A stretch of 40,375 nucleotides of DNA from Caryophanales bacterium (lineage in GTDB: Bacteria; Bacillota; Bacilli; Bacillales; DSM-4216), in the NCBI GenBank assembly GCA_014896555.1, contig JADBKC010000010.1, positions 1 through 40,375 on the forward strand. The letters run 5' to 3'. The notes beneath the pieces were generated by a model. That model saw nothing but the letters and a program-made list of their open reading frames with translations, ran no database searches and was not told where the DNA came from. This document shows, one piece after another, positions 24,801 to 32,030 of this stretch; position 1 is the stretch's first letter, and every line of letters starts with the position of its first letter. The translations under genes and the position numbers were made by a program.

Positions 24801-26449
24801 GACTTATTTCTCCTCCTCCTCACCATGATATTTATTCCATCGAAGATTTAGCCCAATTGATTTACGATTTAAAAAACGCGAATCCAAAAGCGCGCATCAA
24901 CGTGAAATTAGTTTCAAAAAGTGGTGTAGGAACAATCGCAGCCGGTGTAGCTAAAGGGCTTGCCGATGTCATTTTGATTAGCGGATATGAAGGCGGCACA
25001 GGTGCATCGCCGAAATCAAGCATTAAAAATGCCGGAATTCCTTGGGAAATCGGCCTTGCCGAAACACATCAAACCTTGCTGATGAACGGTCTCCGTGATC
25101 GCGTAACCCTTGAAACAGACGGCAAAATGATGACAGGACGAGATGTCGTCATCGCTGCTCTTTTAGGCGCTGAGGAATATGGTTTTGCTACTGCACCTCT
25201 TGTCGTGCTTGGCTGTATTATGATGAGAGTTTGCCATATGGATACTTGTCCTGTAGGAGTCGCGACCCAAAATCCAGAACTTCGGAAGCGATTTGCCGGT
25301 TCGCCTGATCATATCGTGAATTACATGCACTTTGTCGCCCAGGAAATCCGCGAAATTATGGCACAATTGGGATTCCGGACGATGGACGAAATGATTGGAC
25401 AAAAACAATTCTTAAAAGTTCATGAACGGGCGAAACGTCATTGGAAAGCCAAATATCTAGATTTGTCACCGCTTCTGTATGTACCGGAAGAGGCCAAACA
25501 TCAATCCCAGCACAAAACGCACGATCAAAATCATCAGCTTGAAAAAACGCTTGATCTTCAAAAGTTGGTTCCCGCTGCTCAACCTGCAATCGAATGGAAA
25601 AAACCTGTAAAAGGAAGTTTTCCAATTCGCAATATCAATCGGGCGACCGGAACCATTTTAGGATCTTTGATTACACAAAAATACGGAGCTGAAGGTCTTC
25701 CTGAAGATACGATCCAATTTACATTCAAAGGTTCGGCCGGACAAAGTTTCGGTGCTTTTGCTCCTAAAGGGTTGACATTAGCGGTAGACGGAGATGCCAA
25801 CGATTACTTTGGAAAAGGGTTGTCGGGAGGAAAACTGATTGTTCGCCCTGATTCATCTTCCAGCCTAGTTCCAGAAGAACAGACTATCGCAGGAAATGTT
25901 TGCCTGTATGGAGCGACCGGCGGTGAAGCTTATATCAACGGAAAAGCCGGAGCCCGTTTTGCCGTTCGAAATTCCGGAGTCGATGTAGTGGTCGAAGGTG
26001 TAGGAGACCATGGCTGTGAATATATGACCGGCGGCAATGTCGTCATACTCGGCGATGTTGGGAAAAACTTTGCAGCCGGAATGTCTGGCGGCGTCGTGTA
26101 TATCTATGAAAAAACGCCTGGATTGACGAAACGTCAATGCAGAGAATCATCTCTTCTGTTTGAATCGTTGTCAAAAGAAGATGAAGACTTAGTGAAATCT
26201 CTTATAAAAAAACACGTTGACTACACAAACAGCCCGTTGGCCAAACGAATTCTCGACAATTGGAGCAAAACATCCGGCCGCTTTATAAAAATAATTCCTA
26301 AAGAATATAAAGAAATGAAACAAAAAATCCAACATTTCCTTTTGGAAGGAAAGACGCAGTCTGAAGCTGAATACGCCGCTTTTCTTGAAAGTACTGTCGA
26401 AAAAAAGACCATATCTGACGATCAGCGAATGATAGAAGCCATCAATTAG
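21833..26449 (+). CDS. gltA: Glutamate synthase (NADPH) large subunit
   Basis: A 1538-residue enzyme subunit that moves the amide of glutamine to 2-oxoglutarate, giving two glutamates. Order: class II glutaminase domain (from C22 in EHDACGIGF, exposed after propeptide removal, to about 430), central domain, FMN-binding synthase barrel (about 830-1200; SYGSISKEAHETLA, SNSGEGGEDPSR, GYEGGTGASPKSS), 3Fe-4S ligands C1128, C1134 and C1139 (CIMMRVCHMDTCPVG), and the C-terminal GXGXG beta-helix (about 1270-1480). The ATG at 21833 follows GGGGGTG by six bases; the frame stays open 55 codons upstream, but family proteins start near the catalytic Cys as here. First gene of gltAB, activated by divergent gltC. 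Confidence 0.96.
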   Translation: MKHYGYPKEQGLYNPQNEHDACGIGFVANIKGKPAHSIVKQGIYMLCQLEHRGGHVNEKTGDGAGIMLQISDSFFRKECEKLNIHLPEMHKYAVGMLFMPQDQFERELAKSHIERIVSEEGQLLLGWREVPTDSSVIGEGAFKTEPFIMQLFIGQNEDIESERDFELKLYIIRKRIERAIAEDPAINGIFYVPSLSTRTIIYKGMLLPEQIDQYYLDLSDEAYTSAFSLVHSRFSTNTFPSWERAHPYRYLIHNGEINTLRGNVNWMRAREKASYSKVFGDQYEKILPIIDENGSDSAMLDNTLEFLTLSGRSLPHAAMMLIPEPWDHDKQMEDPKLAFYEYHSCLMEPWDGPTSISFTDGRKIGTILDRNGLRPARYYITEDDLIIYSSETGVVPVEEEKIVFKQSLDAGKMLLIDLEEGRIISDEEIKEKIASEKPYRKWLDENLVHLSDLNDFEPVETRLESEKIVKLQKAFGYTYEELTKNIKPMATEKKDPIGSMGYDAPLAVLSERPQLLYNYFKQLFAQVTNPPIDAIREDIVTSTMTLLGREGNLLEPSEQSCRRIRLESPILSEKDLAAIIGNRFKEFRAKTLSILFDASSPQALEPALNRLFQEAEEAIGEGYSLLILSDHGVNEDFAAIPALLAVSGLHHHLVRKGLRTKVSLIVETAEARDTHHFACLIGYGADAVHPYLAISSIEDMVEEGIIKEMDAEQAIRNYLQASIDGVVKIMSKMGISTVQSYRGAQIFEAVGIGKEVVDRYFTGTASQLSGITLDVIAEETLLRHRQAFHKSEFHDTSLDSGGEFQWRRTGEAHAFNPKTIHTLQQAARQNSYELYKKYSKMISEEQTFFLRGLLDFNFGKRPAVPLDEVEPVESILKRFKSGAMSYGSISKEAHETLAIAMNRIGGKSNSGEGGEDPSRYKPDENGDLRRSAIKQVASGRFGVTSHYLVNAEEIQIKMAQGAKPGEGGHLPGKKVYPWIGEVRGSTPGVGLISPPPHHDIYSIEDLAQLIYDLKNANPKARINVKLVSKSGVGTIAAGVAKGLADVILISGYEGGTGASPKSSIKNAGIPWEIGLAETHQTLLMNGLRDRVTLETDGKMMTGRDVVIAALLGAEEYGFATAPLVVLGCIMMRVCHMDTCPVGVATQNPELRKRFAGSPDHIVNYMHFVAQEIREIMAQLGFRTMDEMIGQKQFLKVHERAKRHWKAKYLDLSPLLYVPEEAKHQSQHKTHDQNHQLEKTLDLQKLVPAAQPAIEWKKPVKGSFPIRNINRATGTILGSLITQKYGAEGLPEDTIQFTFKGSAGQSFGAFAPKGLTLAVDGDANDYFGKGLSGGKLIVRPDSSSSLVPEEQTIAGNVCLYGATGGEAYINGKAGARFAVRNSGVDVVVEGVGDHGCEYMTGGNVVILGDVGKNFAAGMSGGVVYIYEKTPGLTKRQCRESSLLFESLSKEDEDLVKSLIKKHVDYTNSPLAKRILDNWSKTSGRFIKIIPKEYKEMKQKIQHFLLEGKTQSEAEYAAFLESTVEKKTISDDQRMIEAIN

Positions 26450-26469
26450 TAGAGAAAGGGGTTAGAAGA

Positions 26470-27942
26470 ATGGGAAAAGCAACAGGTTTTTTGGAATATA
26501 AAAGAAAAAAAGCACCGGAACGTGATCCAAAAGTTCGCATCAAGGACTGGAATGAGTATCAGCTCCCTTTCTCCGAGAAAGAACTAACGATTCAAGCTGC
26601 CCGCTGCATGGATTGTGGAACCCCCTTCTGTCATACGGGAATGGAATTAAGAGGGACGCCTTCCGGCTGCCCTCTTTATAACTTAATCCCCGAATGGAAT
26701 GATTTGGTATATCAAAACCGTTGGCAGGAAGCATTAGAACGACTTTTGAAAACAAACAACTTCCCTGAATTTACCGGACGCGTTTGTCCTGCACCTTGCG
26801 AAGGATCATGTACTGTCGCCCTTTCCGATGATCCGGTGGCAATCAAATCTATTGAAAAAGCGATCATTGACAAAGGATTCCAGGAAGGATGGATTAAGCC
26901 AAACCCTCCCAAAGTGCGTACGGGGAAAAAAGTGGCCGTAGTCGGATCAGGTCCTGCCGGTCTTGCGGCTGCCGATCAGCTGAATAAAGCTGGTCATACG
27001 GTTACCGTATTTGAAAAAGACGATCGTGTCGGAGGACTATTGATGTATGGAATTCCTTCGATGAAGCTTGAAAAATCCACCGTAGAAAGACGAGTGAATT
27101 TATTGAAACAAGAAGGTATTACGTTTGTGACAAACACGGAAATCGGAAAAGATATCAGCGCCGAAGAACTAAAGGAATCGTTTGACGCAGTCCTTTTATG
27201 CGCCGGCTCTCAAAAACATCGTGACATCTTAATCGAAGGCCGTGAAGCAAAAGGCATTTATTTTGCCATGGATTATTTAACGAAAAGCTTGAAAGGATTG
27301 TTGGACGGAACAGAAATGATTTCTGCAAAAGGAAAAGATGTTATTGTCATCGGAGGGGGAGATACGGGAGCTGACTGTGTAGCAACGGCTTTGCGTCAAG
27401 GAGCAAAAAGCGTCGTCCAATTTGGAAAGCATGAAAAAATGCCTGATTCACGATTGGATCGCAATCCTTGGCCGGAATATCCAAATACCTTTAAATTAGA
27501 CTATGCCTATGAGGAAGCTGCCGCTGTTTTCGGAGAGGACCCACGCGAATATTTAATTCAAACGAAAAAATTTGTGGCAGATGAAAATGGCCATTTGAAA
27601 GAATTGCATACGGTTCAAATGGAAAAAACCTATCATGAAGACGGAACCTATACAATGAAAGAGATTCCGGGAACGGAAAAAGTATGGCCGGCTCAACTAG
27701 TATTAATTGCCATTGGATTCACCGGAACTGAATCAAAACTCCTTGATGCCTTTCAAGTGGAAAAAACAAGCCGGAATACTGCGAAAGCGGCATATGGACA
27801 ATATACAACGAATGTGGAAGGCGTGTTTGCAGCCGGTGATATGCGCCGTGGTCAAAGTTTGGTCGTATGGGCCATTCACGAAGGCCGTGAAGCAGCTCGA
27901 GAAATCGACCGTTATTTAATGGGAGAAACCTTTTTGCCATAA
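26470..27942 (+). CDS. gltB: Glutamate synthase (NADPH) small subunit
   Basis: A 490-residue flavoprotein feeding electrons from NADPH to the large subunit. N-terminal Cys-rich ferredoxin-like part (CMDCGTPFCHTG, then RVCPAPCEGSCT) binds [4Fe-4S] clusters; FAD motif GSGPAGLAAA (about 157-166); NADPH motif GGGDTGADCV (about 296-305); FAD motif near the end VEGVFAAGDMRRGQSLVVWAI. It begins 20 bases after gltA with GAAAGGGG before the ATG, so the two are one operon, closed by a terminator. Confidence 0.95.
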   Translation: MGKATGFLEYKRKKAPERDPKVRIKDWNEYQLPFSEKELTIQAARCMDCGTPFCHTGMELRGTPSGCPLYNLIPEWNDLVYQNRWQEALERLLKTNNFPEFTGRVCPAPCEGSCTVALSDDPVAIKSIEKAIIDKGFQEGWIKPNPPKVRTGKKVAVVGSGPAGLAAADQLNKAGHTVTVFEKDDRVGGLLMYGIPSMKLEKSTVERRVNLLKQEGITFVTNTEIGKDISAEELKESFDAVLLCAGSQKHRDILIEGREAKGIYFAMDYLTKSLKGLLDGTEMISAKGKDVIVIGGGDTGADCVATALRQGAKSVVQFGKHEKMPDSRLDRNPWPEYPNTFKLDYAYEEAAAVFGEDPREYLIQTKKFVADENGHLKELHTVQMEKTYHEDGTYTMKEIPGTEKVWPAQLVLIAIGFTGTESKLLDAFQVEKTSRNTAKAAYGQYTTNVEGVFAAGDMRRGQSLVVWAIHEGREAAREIDRYLMGETFLP

Positions 27943-27956
27943 CCCGAAATACACAC

Positions 27957-27993
27957 AAAAAAGAGGCCAACCTTTAAGTTCGCCTCTTTTTTT
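27957..27993. terminator. Bidirectional terminator between gltB and argF
   Basis: AAAAAAGAGGC (27957-27967) pairs with GCCTCTTTTTT (27982-27992). T runs on both strands serve convergent gltB and argF. Confidence 0.9.
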
Positions 27994-28000
27994 GTGCTTT

Positions 28001-28954
28001 TTAATCTTGCAATAAACTATAAAGAACGGCTTTCTGAGCATGCAAACGATTTTCCGCTTCTTGAAAAACAATCGATGACGGCCCATCCATAATGTCCGCT
28101 GCTACTTCCTCTCCTCTGTGAGCCGGCAAGCAGTGCATAAATTTACAGTCCGGCTTAGCATATTGGAAAAGTCCTTGATTTACCTGATAAGGAATCAATC
28201 TTTTCTTTCGTTCTTCCTGTTCTTTTTCCTGTCCCATACTGACCCACACATCTGTATAAATAAAATCAGCATCTTTTACAGCTTCTTTCGGATTTTCCAA
28301 ATAGGCTATACTGGCTCCTGTTTTTTCGGCCAACGCCTGAGCTTTTTTCATGACTTGCGGGTCAGGTTCAAATCCTTTTGGTGCCGCTACAACACATTCC
28401 ATTCCTGTCAAAGCGGCCCCTATCATTAAAGAGTGGGCAACATTGTTTCCATCTCCTACATATACTAACTTGACCCCTTTCCACTCTCCTTTCCATTCGT
28501 AAATCGTCAACAAATCTGCAAGTGCTTGGCAAGGATGTGATAAATCCGTCAAACCGTTGATGACAGGAATGTCGGCTGCTTTCGCCAGCGCCTCGATTTT
28601 GTCATGTCCGAAAGTCCGGATCATAATCCCATCCAGATATCTCGACAATACTTTTCCTGTATCCTCGATTGTTTCTCCTCGTCCTATTTGAGTATGCTGC
28701 GAATCCAAAAACATTCCGTGCCCCCCGAGCTGGATCATGGCAGCTTCAAAAGAGACTCTCGTACGGGTCGAATTTTTTTCAAAAATCATCCCTAGAATTT
28801 TCCCTTTTAAACTTTCAGTATAAACGAGAGGATTTTTTTTCATATCAGCCGCTAATTCTATAAAATAAGAAATTTCATCAGGAGTAAAATCAGCCAGAGT
28901 CAGTAAATCCTTTCCTTTCAATTGTTCGGGTTTCACCGTATGAACGATGGACAC
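28001..28954 (-). CDS. argF: Ornithine carbamoyltransferase
   Basis: A 317-residue cytosolic enzyme making citrulline from ornithine and carbamoyl phosphate in arginine synthesis. Carbamoyl-phosphate loop STRTR (62-66), HPCQ, ornithine loop with SMGQE and the C-terminal [11 protein letters not shown] are all present. Start is GTG at 28954, preceded by AAAGGAAG. It stands alone here rather than at the end of an argCJBD-carAB cluster as in B. subtilis. A promoter with ARG-box-like sites upstream suggests arginine repression through ArgR/AhrC and a biosynthetic rather than catabolic (arcB) role; arcA or arcC neighbours are absent. Confidence 0.93.
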   Translation of the reverse strand: MSIVHTVKPEQLKGKDLLTLADFTPDEISYFIELAADMKKNPLVYTESLKGKILGMIFEKNSTRTRVSFEAAMIQLGGHGMFLDSQHTQIGRGETIEDTGKVLSRYLDGIMIRTFGHDKIEALAKAADIPVINGLTDLSHPCQALADLLTIYEWKGEWKGVKLVYVGDGNNVAHSLMIGAALTGMECVVAAPKGFEPDPQVMKKAQALAEKTGASIAYLENPKEAVKDADFIYTDVWVSMGQEKEQEERKKRLIPYQVNQGLFQYAKPDCKFMHCLPAHRGEEVAADIMDGPSSIVFQEAENRLHAQKAVLYSLLQD

Positions 28955-29054
28955 TTACAAACACTTCCTTTCCATTGCGTTGTCCTTTTTTGCAACTTTC
29001 CTTCGAACAATCTACGTCAATATTAAAAACATTCATAAAACTAAAGCCTTATAA

Positions 29055-29089
29055 TTAATATTTATACACAATAAAGAATGAAAATACAA
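29055..29089 (-). promoter_or_regulatory. argF promoter overlapped by two ARG-box-like sites
   Basis: Minus strand: -35 TTGTAT (29084-29089), 17-base spacer, -10 TATAAA (29061-29066). The ArgR half-operator pattern TGNATWWWWATNCA fits TGTATAAATATTAA (29055-29068) with one mismatch and TGTATTTTCATTCT (29075-29088) with two. One site covers the -10, the other the -35, an ideal repressor layout. Confidence 0.6.
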
Positions 29090-29178
29090 CCTTAAATATT
29101 ATCTATTGCAAAAAATTTTTTTAGATTATACAATCAAAATGCATTGCTGCCAAGTTTGATGTTAAGATTAAAAAGGAA

Positions 29179-29187
29179 TGCTATAAT
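29179..29187 (+). promoter_or_regulatory. Extended -10 promoter of ykhA
   Basis: TGCTATAAT (29179-29187) is a perfect extended -10, 47 bases before the ykhA ATG. No strong -35 is seen, which extended -10 promoters tolerate. Confidence 0.5.
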
Positions 29188-29234
29188 GGAGATCATTTAA
29201 CTAGCAACTCAATTGACCACGAGGTGAAAGATTC

Positions 29235-29741
29235 ATGAAAAAGAAAATTCCAATGCGTGATACTCTAACAGTTAAAACAAGTTTTGTCCTTCCTCCGGAT
29301 ACAAACCAACATGGCACTCTATTCGGCGGAAAGTTAATGGCATACATAGACGATATTGCCTCTATCACTGCAACGAAATTTGCAAGAAGACCAGTTGTGA
29401 CTGCATCAACAGACTCCGTAGATTTTCTTAAACCGATTAATAGCGGCGATTCCGTGACATTAGAAGCTCGGATCACTTATACTGGCCGGACAAGCATGGA
29501 AGTATTTGTGAAAGTAACATCTGAAAATTTATTAACGGGCGAAAAAGCAGTTGCAGCTCTCTCTTTCTTAACCTTTGTTGCCCTTGATGAAAATGGAAAA
29601 CCGACAGAAGTGCCTGAAGTGGTTCCTGAATCTGAAGAAGAAAGGTGGCTAAATGAAACAGCTCTCAATCGGGCAGAACATCGGAAAGCACGGAAACTTC
29701 ATAGCCAAGAACTTGCTCAATTTTTCTCCAAAATGAAATAA
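29235..29741 (+). CDS. ykhA: Hotdog-fold acyl-CoA thioesterase (YkhA family)
   Basis: A 168-residue cytosolic enzyme expected to hydrolyse acyl-CoA to free fatty acid and CoA. One hotdog domain (about 8-125) with the YkhA/BACH signature NQHGTLFGGKLMAYIDDIASITA, in which Asn and Asp are the likely catalytic residues, and TASTDSVDFLKPI. The charged C-terminal tail (EEERWLNETALNRAEHRKARK) is usual for the family. The ATG follows GAGGTGAAAG. Single-gene unit with an extended -10 promoter; the symbol follows the B. subtilis homologue. Confidence 0.85.
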   Translation: MKKKIPMRDTLTVKTSFVLPPDTNQHGTLFGGKLMAYIDDIASITATKFARRPVVTASTDSVDFLKPINSGDSVTLEARITYTGRTSMEVFVKVTSENLLTGEKAVAALSFLTFVALDENGKPTEVPEVVPESEEERWLNETALNRAEHRKARKLHSQELAQFFSKMK

Positions 29742-29751
29742 GTAATTTTTC

Positions 29752-29838
29752 AAAGGCCGGAATTCTATAATCCCTCAATCTTGATACTATCCTTATTCTC
29801 CACCCACATTTCAACGAGGAAATCCGGCCCTTTCCTTT
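29752..29838 (+). terminator. Long-looped terminator after ykhA
   Basis: AAAGGCCGGAATT (29752-29764) pairs with AATCCGGCCCTTT (29821-29833) with a mismatch or bulge on each side of the GGCCGGA core, followed by CCTTTTTT. The loop of about 56 bases is unusual but the stem and T run fit. Confidence 0.55.
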
Positions 29839-30269
29839 TTTCGACTGCTCCAAACTCTGAAGCAAATGTACTACTATCCTCTTAAGTTTGAACAAAGTCA
29901 TTGTACTTATAGAATGATCCGTTTAAAAATTGGATTCCAAGATTATGAACGGTCCACTATTCCAGTAAACACTTCCAGAAGAAAAGATTCATTGCGAAAG
30001 AGAGCAGCGGCATTTTTTACATAAAGTTACAAAGATTAAGTTTTATAAACAAAAGAAAACAAAGTTCGTCCCACCTCCATGTCGCAAATGCTGATATATC
30101 GTCCATTCGGCCATTTTTACAAATCTTCTATATTTGTAACAACCAATTTTGACAATAATGCCCATATACTTTTCAATAAAAAAACTTGTATACTTTTATA
30201 GGATAAAGACGATATGAATCTTCTTTACATGCGTCAATTTTGTTTGGCTTATTCGAAATGGAGGTATAA
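29839..30269. other. mreBH upstream region, no gene seen
   Basis: No coding frame with a ribosome site. The AT-rich last 150 bases must hold the mreBH promoter. B. subtilis mreBH depends on sigma-I; I could not identify a convincing sigma-I or sigma-A promoter by eye. Confidence 0.4.
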
Positions 30270-31277
30270 ATGGTGCTTTCTCAAGATATTGGGATTGACT
30301 TAGGCACAGCCAATACCCTTGTATATAGTAAAAGCAAAGGCATTATTATAAATGAGCCCTCAGTTGTTGCGATTGATATCCATACGAAACAACTATTGAC
30401 AATAGGTTCAGAAGCAAAAAAAATGATCGGAAAAACGCCCGCCAACATTTCTGTTATTCGACCGTTAAAAAATGGGGTCATAGCTGATTTTGAAATTACA
30501 ACGGAAATGCTAAAAAGCATCATGAAAAAAGTGAACAAAGCGCTTGGAATCACCTTGCGAAAGCCGAATGTAGTGATTTGCGCCCCATCTGGAGCGACAA
30601 CAGTCGAAAAAAGAGCCATTGAAGACTCCATTCGAAGCTGCGGAGCGAAAACTGTCCATTTGATTGAAGAACCGATTGCTGCTGCCATCGGAGCGGATTT
30701 GACGGTAGATGAACCGATCGCTAATATGATTGTCGACATCGGTGGAGGCACTACCGAAGCAGCCATTATTTCCTATGGCGGTGTTGTGTGCAGCAATTCG
30801 ATTCGAACGGGCGGGGACAAAATGGACGAAGATATCATTCAATATGTGCGGAAGGAGTATAACCTGCTAATCGGCGAACCGACCGCAGAAATGCTGAAAA
30901 AAGAAATTGGATACGCACCCATTGATCATGATGTCCAAGAAATGGAGATCCGCGGACGAGATTTGGTGACGGGACTACCAAAAACAATGACCATTACTTC
31001 CGTAGAAATTCAGAAAGCGATAAAAGAAACTGTTTTACAAATATTAGAAACGGTTCGTGCTACGCTGGAGAATTCACCGCCGGAGCTCAGCGGTGATATT
31101 GTTGATAGAGGGATTATTTTAACGGGTGGCGCTTCCCTGCTGAATGGTTTAAAAGAATGGTTGGCAAGCGAGATGCTTGTTCCTGTTAACCTCGCACCAA
31201 GTCCGCTCGAATCAGTCGCCATCGGCACGGGTCGATCTTTACAGGTCATCTCTCAGTTAAAAAAAGTAAAAAAATAA
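30270..31277 (+). CDS. mreBH: Rod-shape protein MreBH (actin homologue)
   Basis: A 335-residue cytoskeletal protein, the exact length of B. subtilis MreBH. Actin-fold ATP motifs: phosphate 1 [14 protein letters not shown] (6-19), phosphate 2 [13 protein letters not shown] and adenosine motif [12 protein letters not shown]. It organises lateral cell-wall synthesis at the membrane with MreB and Mbl. It stands alone without mreC/mreD, and the N-terminus resembles MreBH more than MreB or Mbl, supporting this paralogue. The ATG follows GGAGGT by four bases. Confidence 0.9.
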   Translation: MVLSQDIGIDLGTANTLVYSKSKGIIINEPSVVAIDIHTKQLLTIGSEAKKMIGKTPANISVIRPLKNGVIADFEITTEMLKSIMKKVNKALGITLRKPNVVICAPSGATTVEKRAIEDSIRSCGAKTVHLIEEPIAAAIGADLTVDEPIANMIVDIGGGTTEAAIISYGGVVCSNSIRTGGDKMDEDIIQYVRKEYNLLIGEPTAEMLKKEIGYAPIDHDVQEMEIRGRDLVTGLPKTMTITSVEIQKAIKETVLQILETVRATLENSPPELSGDIVDRGIILTGGASLLNGLKEWLASEMLVPVNLAPSPLESVAIGTGRSLQVISQLKKVKK

Positions 31278-31289
31278 GCTGGTTTAAAG

Positions 31290-31366
31290 AAGTCTGACTC
31301 TCCGATTTTCTAAGAAAAGCAGGACACCATCCCTCCTGCTTTTTCGGAGGCAGACTTTTTGTTTTC
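31290..31366 (+). terminator. Compound hairpin terminator after mreBH
   Basis: Outer arms AAGTCTG (31290-31296) and CAGACTT (31351-31357) extend with CTCCGA and TCGGAG, and enclose an inner hairpin AAAGCAGGA/TCCTGCTTT. TTTTTGTTTTC follows. Confidence 0.8.
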
Positions 31367-31574
31367 GATCTGCTTTTGCATTCTCATATATGGAAAGCAA
31401 AAATAATTGATCTTTTATCAGAGTATTTTAGAGTGCAAAACAATAAAAAGAATCGATGGAAACAGATTAGCAGACCTCATATTACGGTATAAGTGTGATA
31501 GAGAAAGAGGTATTTGAAACAAAAAATTAGATTTTTGCATTGGACTAAGTGGAATTTTATTGTGATGATCGGTG
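31367..31574. other. Intergenic, no gene seen
   Basis: AT-rich sequence between the mreBH terminator and the structured repeat; no coding frame with a ribosome site and no clear hairpin. Confidence 0.35.
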
Positions 31575-31685
31575 GATCGCGAAATTTGCGAGACTCCTGC
31601 GGGAAAAGCGAGAAAGGAGCCCCGCAGTGAGGGACGAGCGAGGAGGCTCTGAGACGCCTTCGGAAAGCGAGTGAATTTCGCGATC
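31575..31685. repeat. Bacillaceae-type intergenic structured repeat, about 111 bp
   Basis: GATCGCGAAATT (31575-31586) and AATTTCGCGATC (31674-31685) are perfect terminal complements. Inside are GAGACTCCTGCGGGAAAAGCG, CCCCGCAG, GACGAGCGAGGAGGCTC and CGGAAAGCGAG, in the order found in a highly abundant GC-rich intergenic repeat of many Bacillaceae genomes (recognised from memory). It is GC-rich against an AT-rich background and has no coding frame. Function unknown. Confidence 0.7.
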
Positions 31686-31775
31686 ATCAACAATGCCTGA
31701 TACAGCAGTTCATAAATTCCTGTTCCTTGGAATATGTTGGATAATTAGCAACTCGTTTATCTGCCAAAAATTCTC

Positions 31776-31804
31776 TTGACCGCTGCCTAAAGAAAAGCTA
31801 TTAT
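31776..31804 (+). promoter_or_regulatory. Sigma-A promoter of the S-box yitJ-metH operon
   Basis: -35 TTGACC (31776-31781), 17-base spacer, -10 TATTAT (31799-31804). Transcription would start about 36 bases before the SAM riboswitch. Confidence 0.75.
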
Positions 31805-31846
31805 TAATTTAATAAACCTGAAAATACGAAAAAAATTCATAAATTC

Positions 31847-31946
31847 CTTATCAAGAGAGGTGGAGGGACTGGCCCGATGAATCCTCAGCAACCAGCCGAA
31901 TTGGCCAGGTGCTAAATCCAGCAAACTTTCGAGTTTGGAAGATAAG
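31847..31946 (+). promoter_or_regulatory. SAM-I (S-box) riboswitch
   Basis: The P1 stem is CTTATC (31847-31852) with GATAAG (31941-31946). Conserved S-box blocks follow in order: AGAGAGGTGGAGGGACTGGC with the kink-turn, CCGATGAA, CCTCAGCAACC, a P3 stem with GGTGCTAAATCCAGCAA, and a variable P4. A rho-independent terminator lies 27 bases downstream. In the known mechanism SAM binding stabilises P1 and lets the terminator form, switching off the methionine genes below. Confidence 0.95.
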
Positions 31947-31972
31947 AAGGATCATTTTGGACATCATCCATC

Positions 31973-32004
31973 AAAAGCCTTCTTATGGAAGGCTTTTTTC
32001 ATTT
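31973..32004 (+). terminator. S-box regulated terminator
   Basis: AAAAGCCTTC (31973-31982) pairs with GAAGGCTTTT (31988-31997) with a five-base loop, then TTC. It precedes the yitJ start by about 27 bases and is the attenuator controlled by the SAM riboswitch. Confidence 0.92.
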
Positions 32005-32030
32005 TATCCGAGAGGAAAGGAGGAACACGG

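Noticed and set aside
29839-30269. Sigma-I promoter for mreBH
   Set aside because: Expected from B. subtilis, but no -35/-10 pair with convincing match and spacing could be found by eye.
31935-32030. 32-codon N-terminal extension of YitJ
   Set aside because: It would start inside the SAM riboswitch and run through the terminator; the ATG at 32031 has a strong GGAGG.
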